Positions 63,246-64,000 of a DNA stretch of 64,000 nt are shown in pieces (position 1 is the stretch's first letter; each line of letters starts with the position of its first letter). The notes beneath the pieces were generated by a model that worked only from the letters and a program-made list of their open reading frames with translations, was not told the origin of the DNA and made no database searches. The stretch spans positions 1 to 64,000 of the forward strand of contig CAIKLP010000081.1 of the NCBI GenBank assembly GCA_903828245.1, read 5' to 3'. The stretch comes from an uncultured bacterium. Lineage in GTDB: Bacteria; Bacteroidota; Bacteroidia; Sphingobacteriales; Sphingobacteriaceae. The translations under genes were made by a program, and so were the position numbers.

Positions 63246-64000
63246 TTACTTCTTATTCTCCGCTTTTAATTGCTTGATAGTGTACGATCGATCTAAATAG
63301 GTTTGTAATTTATCCTTAATAAATAGCGGTGATTTATTTTCGGCAATCAGTTGCACGCCTTCTAACATTAACTCTTCGCGAATTTTATTATAGTCGGCAC
63401 TTAACATAATTTTTTTAGAAACCGGATAAAAGAATAAATGGGTAAAAGTTACACCGTATAAAGTAACCAATAAACCGGTTGCTAAACCTGGTCCAATTTT
63501 AGAAGGGTCATCTAAGCTCGAAAGCATATAAACCAATCCAAATAAGGTACCAAACATACCAAAAGCCGGACCCGAGTTGCCCATATTTTTTAATACTTCC
63601 GAAACTTTATGGGTGTTCGAATAATTTTCGTCAATACTGGTTTCGCCAATTACCCTTACTTCGTCTATCGAATAATTTGTACTAATCAAAGAAAATAAAT
63701 AGGAAGTAAAATCGTGTTTTTGTTTGTCTTGAATGGTGCGTAAAAATTCTAATCTATTTGTTTTGTATTCGTTACTCCAAGTAACAATAGATTCGATGTC
63801 TTTTTGTAAAACCTTTTGCGTATTAATAGACTGATGAAAAGTTTGTCCCATTTTGGCAAAAGCCGAACGCATCAATTTACTTGGATAAATAATAAAGGCG
63901 TTGGTTAACAAACCTCCCATTACAATTAAAAAACTGGGCAAGTCTAAAAATCGGTTGATAAATAAATATGGAAAATATTCTTTTAATGGAATAATGCCAA
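63246..64000 (-). CDS. motA: MotA/TolQ/ExbB proton-channel protein, 5' end missing
   Basis: The frame has no stop up to the window end; residues just before the first candidate start (TTG 63941) read FINRFLDLPSFLIVMGG, which matches the MotA N-terminal region (DLPS..IV.GG), so the gene continues outside. The visible ~250 residues have a cytoplasmic loop (KDIESIVTWSNEYKTNRLEFL) and the paired last helices, MGNSGPAFGMFGTLFGLVYMLSSLDDPSKIGPGLATGLLVTLYGVTFTHLFFYPVSKKI, as in MotA. It lacks a long cytoplasmic tail. It is paired with motB and is the first visible gene of a four-gene minus-strand run. Confidence 0.9.
   Translation of the reverse strand, partial: GIIPLKEYFPYLFINRFLDLPSFLIVMGGLLTNAFIIYPSKLMRSAFAKMGQTFHQSINTQKVLQKDIESIVTWSNEYKTNRLEFLRTIQDKQKHDFTSYLFSLISTNYSIDEVRVIGETSIDENYSNTHKVSEVLKNMGNSGPAFGMFGTLFGLVYMLSSLDDPSKIGPGLATGLLVTLYGVTFTHLFFYPVSKKIMLSADYNKIREELMLEGVQLIAENKSPLFIKDKLQTYLDRSYTIKQLKAENKK

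Noticed and set aside
62587-64000. MotAB pair as ZorAB of a Zorya defence system
   Set aside because: MotA ends soon after the membrane helices with no long tail, and no zorC/D/E-like genes follow; the neighbours are M14 peptidase and rhomboid.
62587-64000. MotAB pair as flagellar stator
   Set aside because: No flagellar gene is seen in the window, and most of this phylum is not flagellated. The genes beyond the edge are not visible, so this is not absolute.
1-64000. CRISPR arrays, tRNA or rRNA genes, insertion sequences, prophage
   Set aside because: No regularly spaced repeats, cloverleaf-like genes, transposase or phage reading frames were found on reading the window; I could not run dedicated searches.

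Overview
This AT-rich window comes from a member of the Bacteroidota, most likely one of the non-Bacteroides aerobic lineages; the order-level placement (Chitinophagales or Sphingobacteriales-like) is an inference only. The evidence is a TonB-dependent receptor, a secreted protein with a type IX secretion (T9SS) C-terminal sorting domain, an ExbB-ExbD-ExbD-TonB operon, a ribosomal protein S16 with a long acidic tail, promoters resembling the phylum's TTG / TAnnTTTG type, and A-rich leaders instead of Shine-Dalgarno sequences. The genes are almost all housekeeping. No phage, insertion sequence, CRISPR array, rRNA or tRNA was seen.

Layout. 1-4006 (+): 5'-truncated TonB-dependent receptor and a T9SS-secreted hydrolase. 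4054-6535 (-): acyltransferase and rmuC. 6632-12825 (+): ffh, the rpsP-rimM-trmD-rplS ribosome cluster, an amino-acid dehydrogenase and an MscS channel. 12930-15782 (-): small secreted Cys protein, then a CPBP protease/DUF2007/cdsA/psd phospholipid cluster. 15817-25560, mostly +: dusB, apaG, a zinc peptidase (-), an FAD oxidoreductase, a lipoprotein, sdhCAB and a PIF1-type helicase. 25562-31453 (-): M1 peptidase, NUDIX hydrolase, S9 peptidase and metK, the last behind a promoter and a SAM-II type riboswitch; a 39-residue membrane microprotein is encoded on + in the middle. 31650-36825 (+): LtaS-like phosphotransferase, lipid kinase, SUI1/eIF1-like factor, pckA, DUF3127 protein. 37029-42774 (+): the exbB-exbD-exbD-tonB operon with a PstS-like lipoprotein and a TPR protein. 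42811-56322 (+): a complete nuoA-N operon with an extra methyltransferase between nuoE and nuoF. 56352-60236 (+): DedA, CNNM/CBS protein, rsmE, DUF4159 protein and a lone biotinyl carrier protein. 60228-64000 (-): rhomboid, M14 carboxypeptidase, motB and motA, the last running off the window.

Together the genes describe an aerobic respiratory cell: complex I and succinate dehydrogenase feed the quinone pool, pckA links the TCA cycle to gluconeogenesis, and the proton gradient drives TonB-dependent outer-membrane uptake and a second MotAB-type motor of unknown purpose. No clear, wholly new multi-gene system is visible. The points most worth a second look are the metK riboswitch, an apparent one-base frameshift at an A8 run in the SUI1 gene, the terminator-like hairpin between nuoA and nuoB, the methyltransferase inside the nuo operon, the ExbBDD-TonB-PstS-TPR operon, and the MotAB-M14-rhomboid operon.
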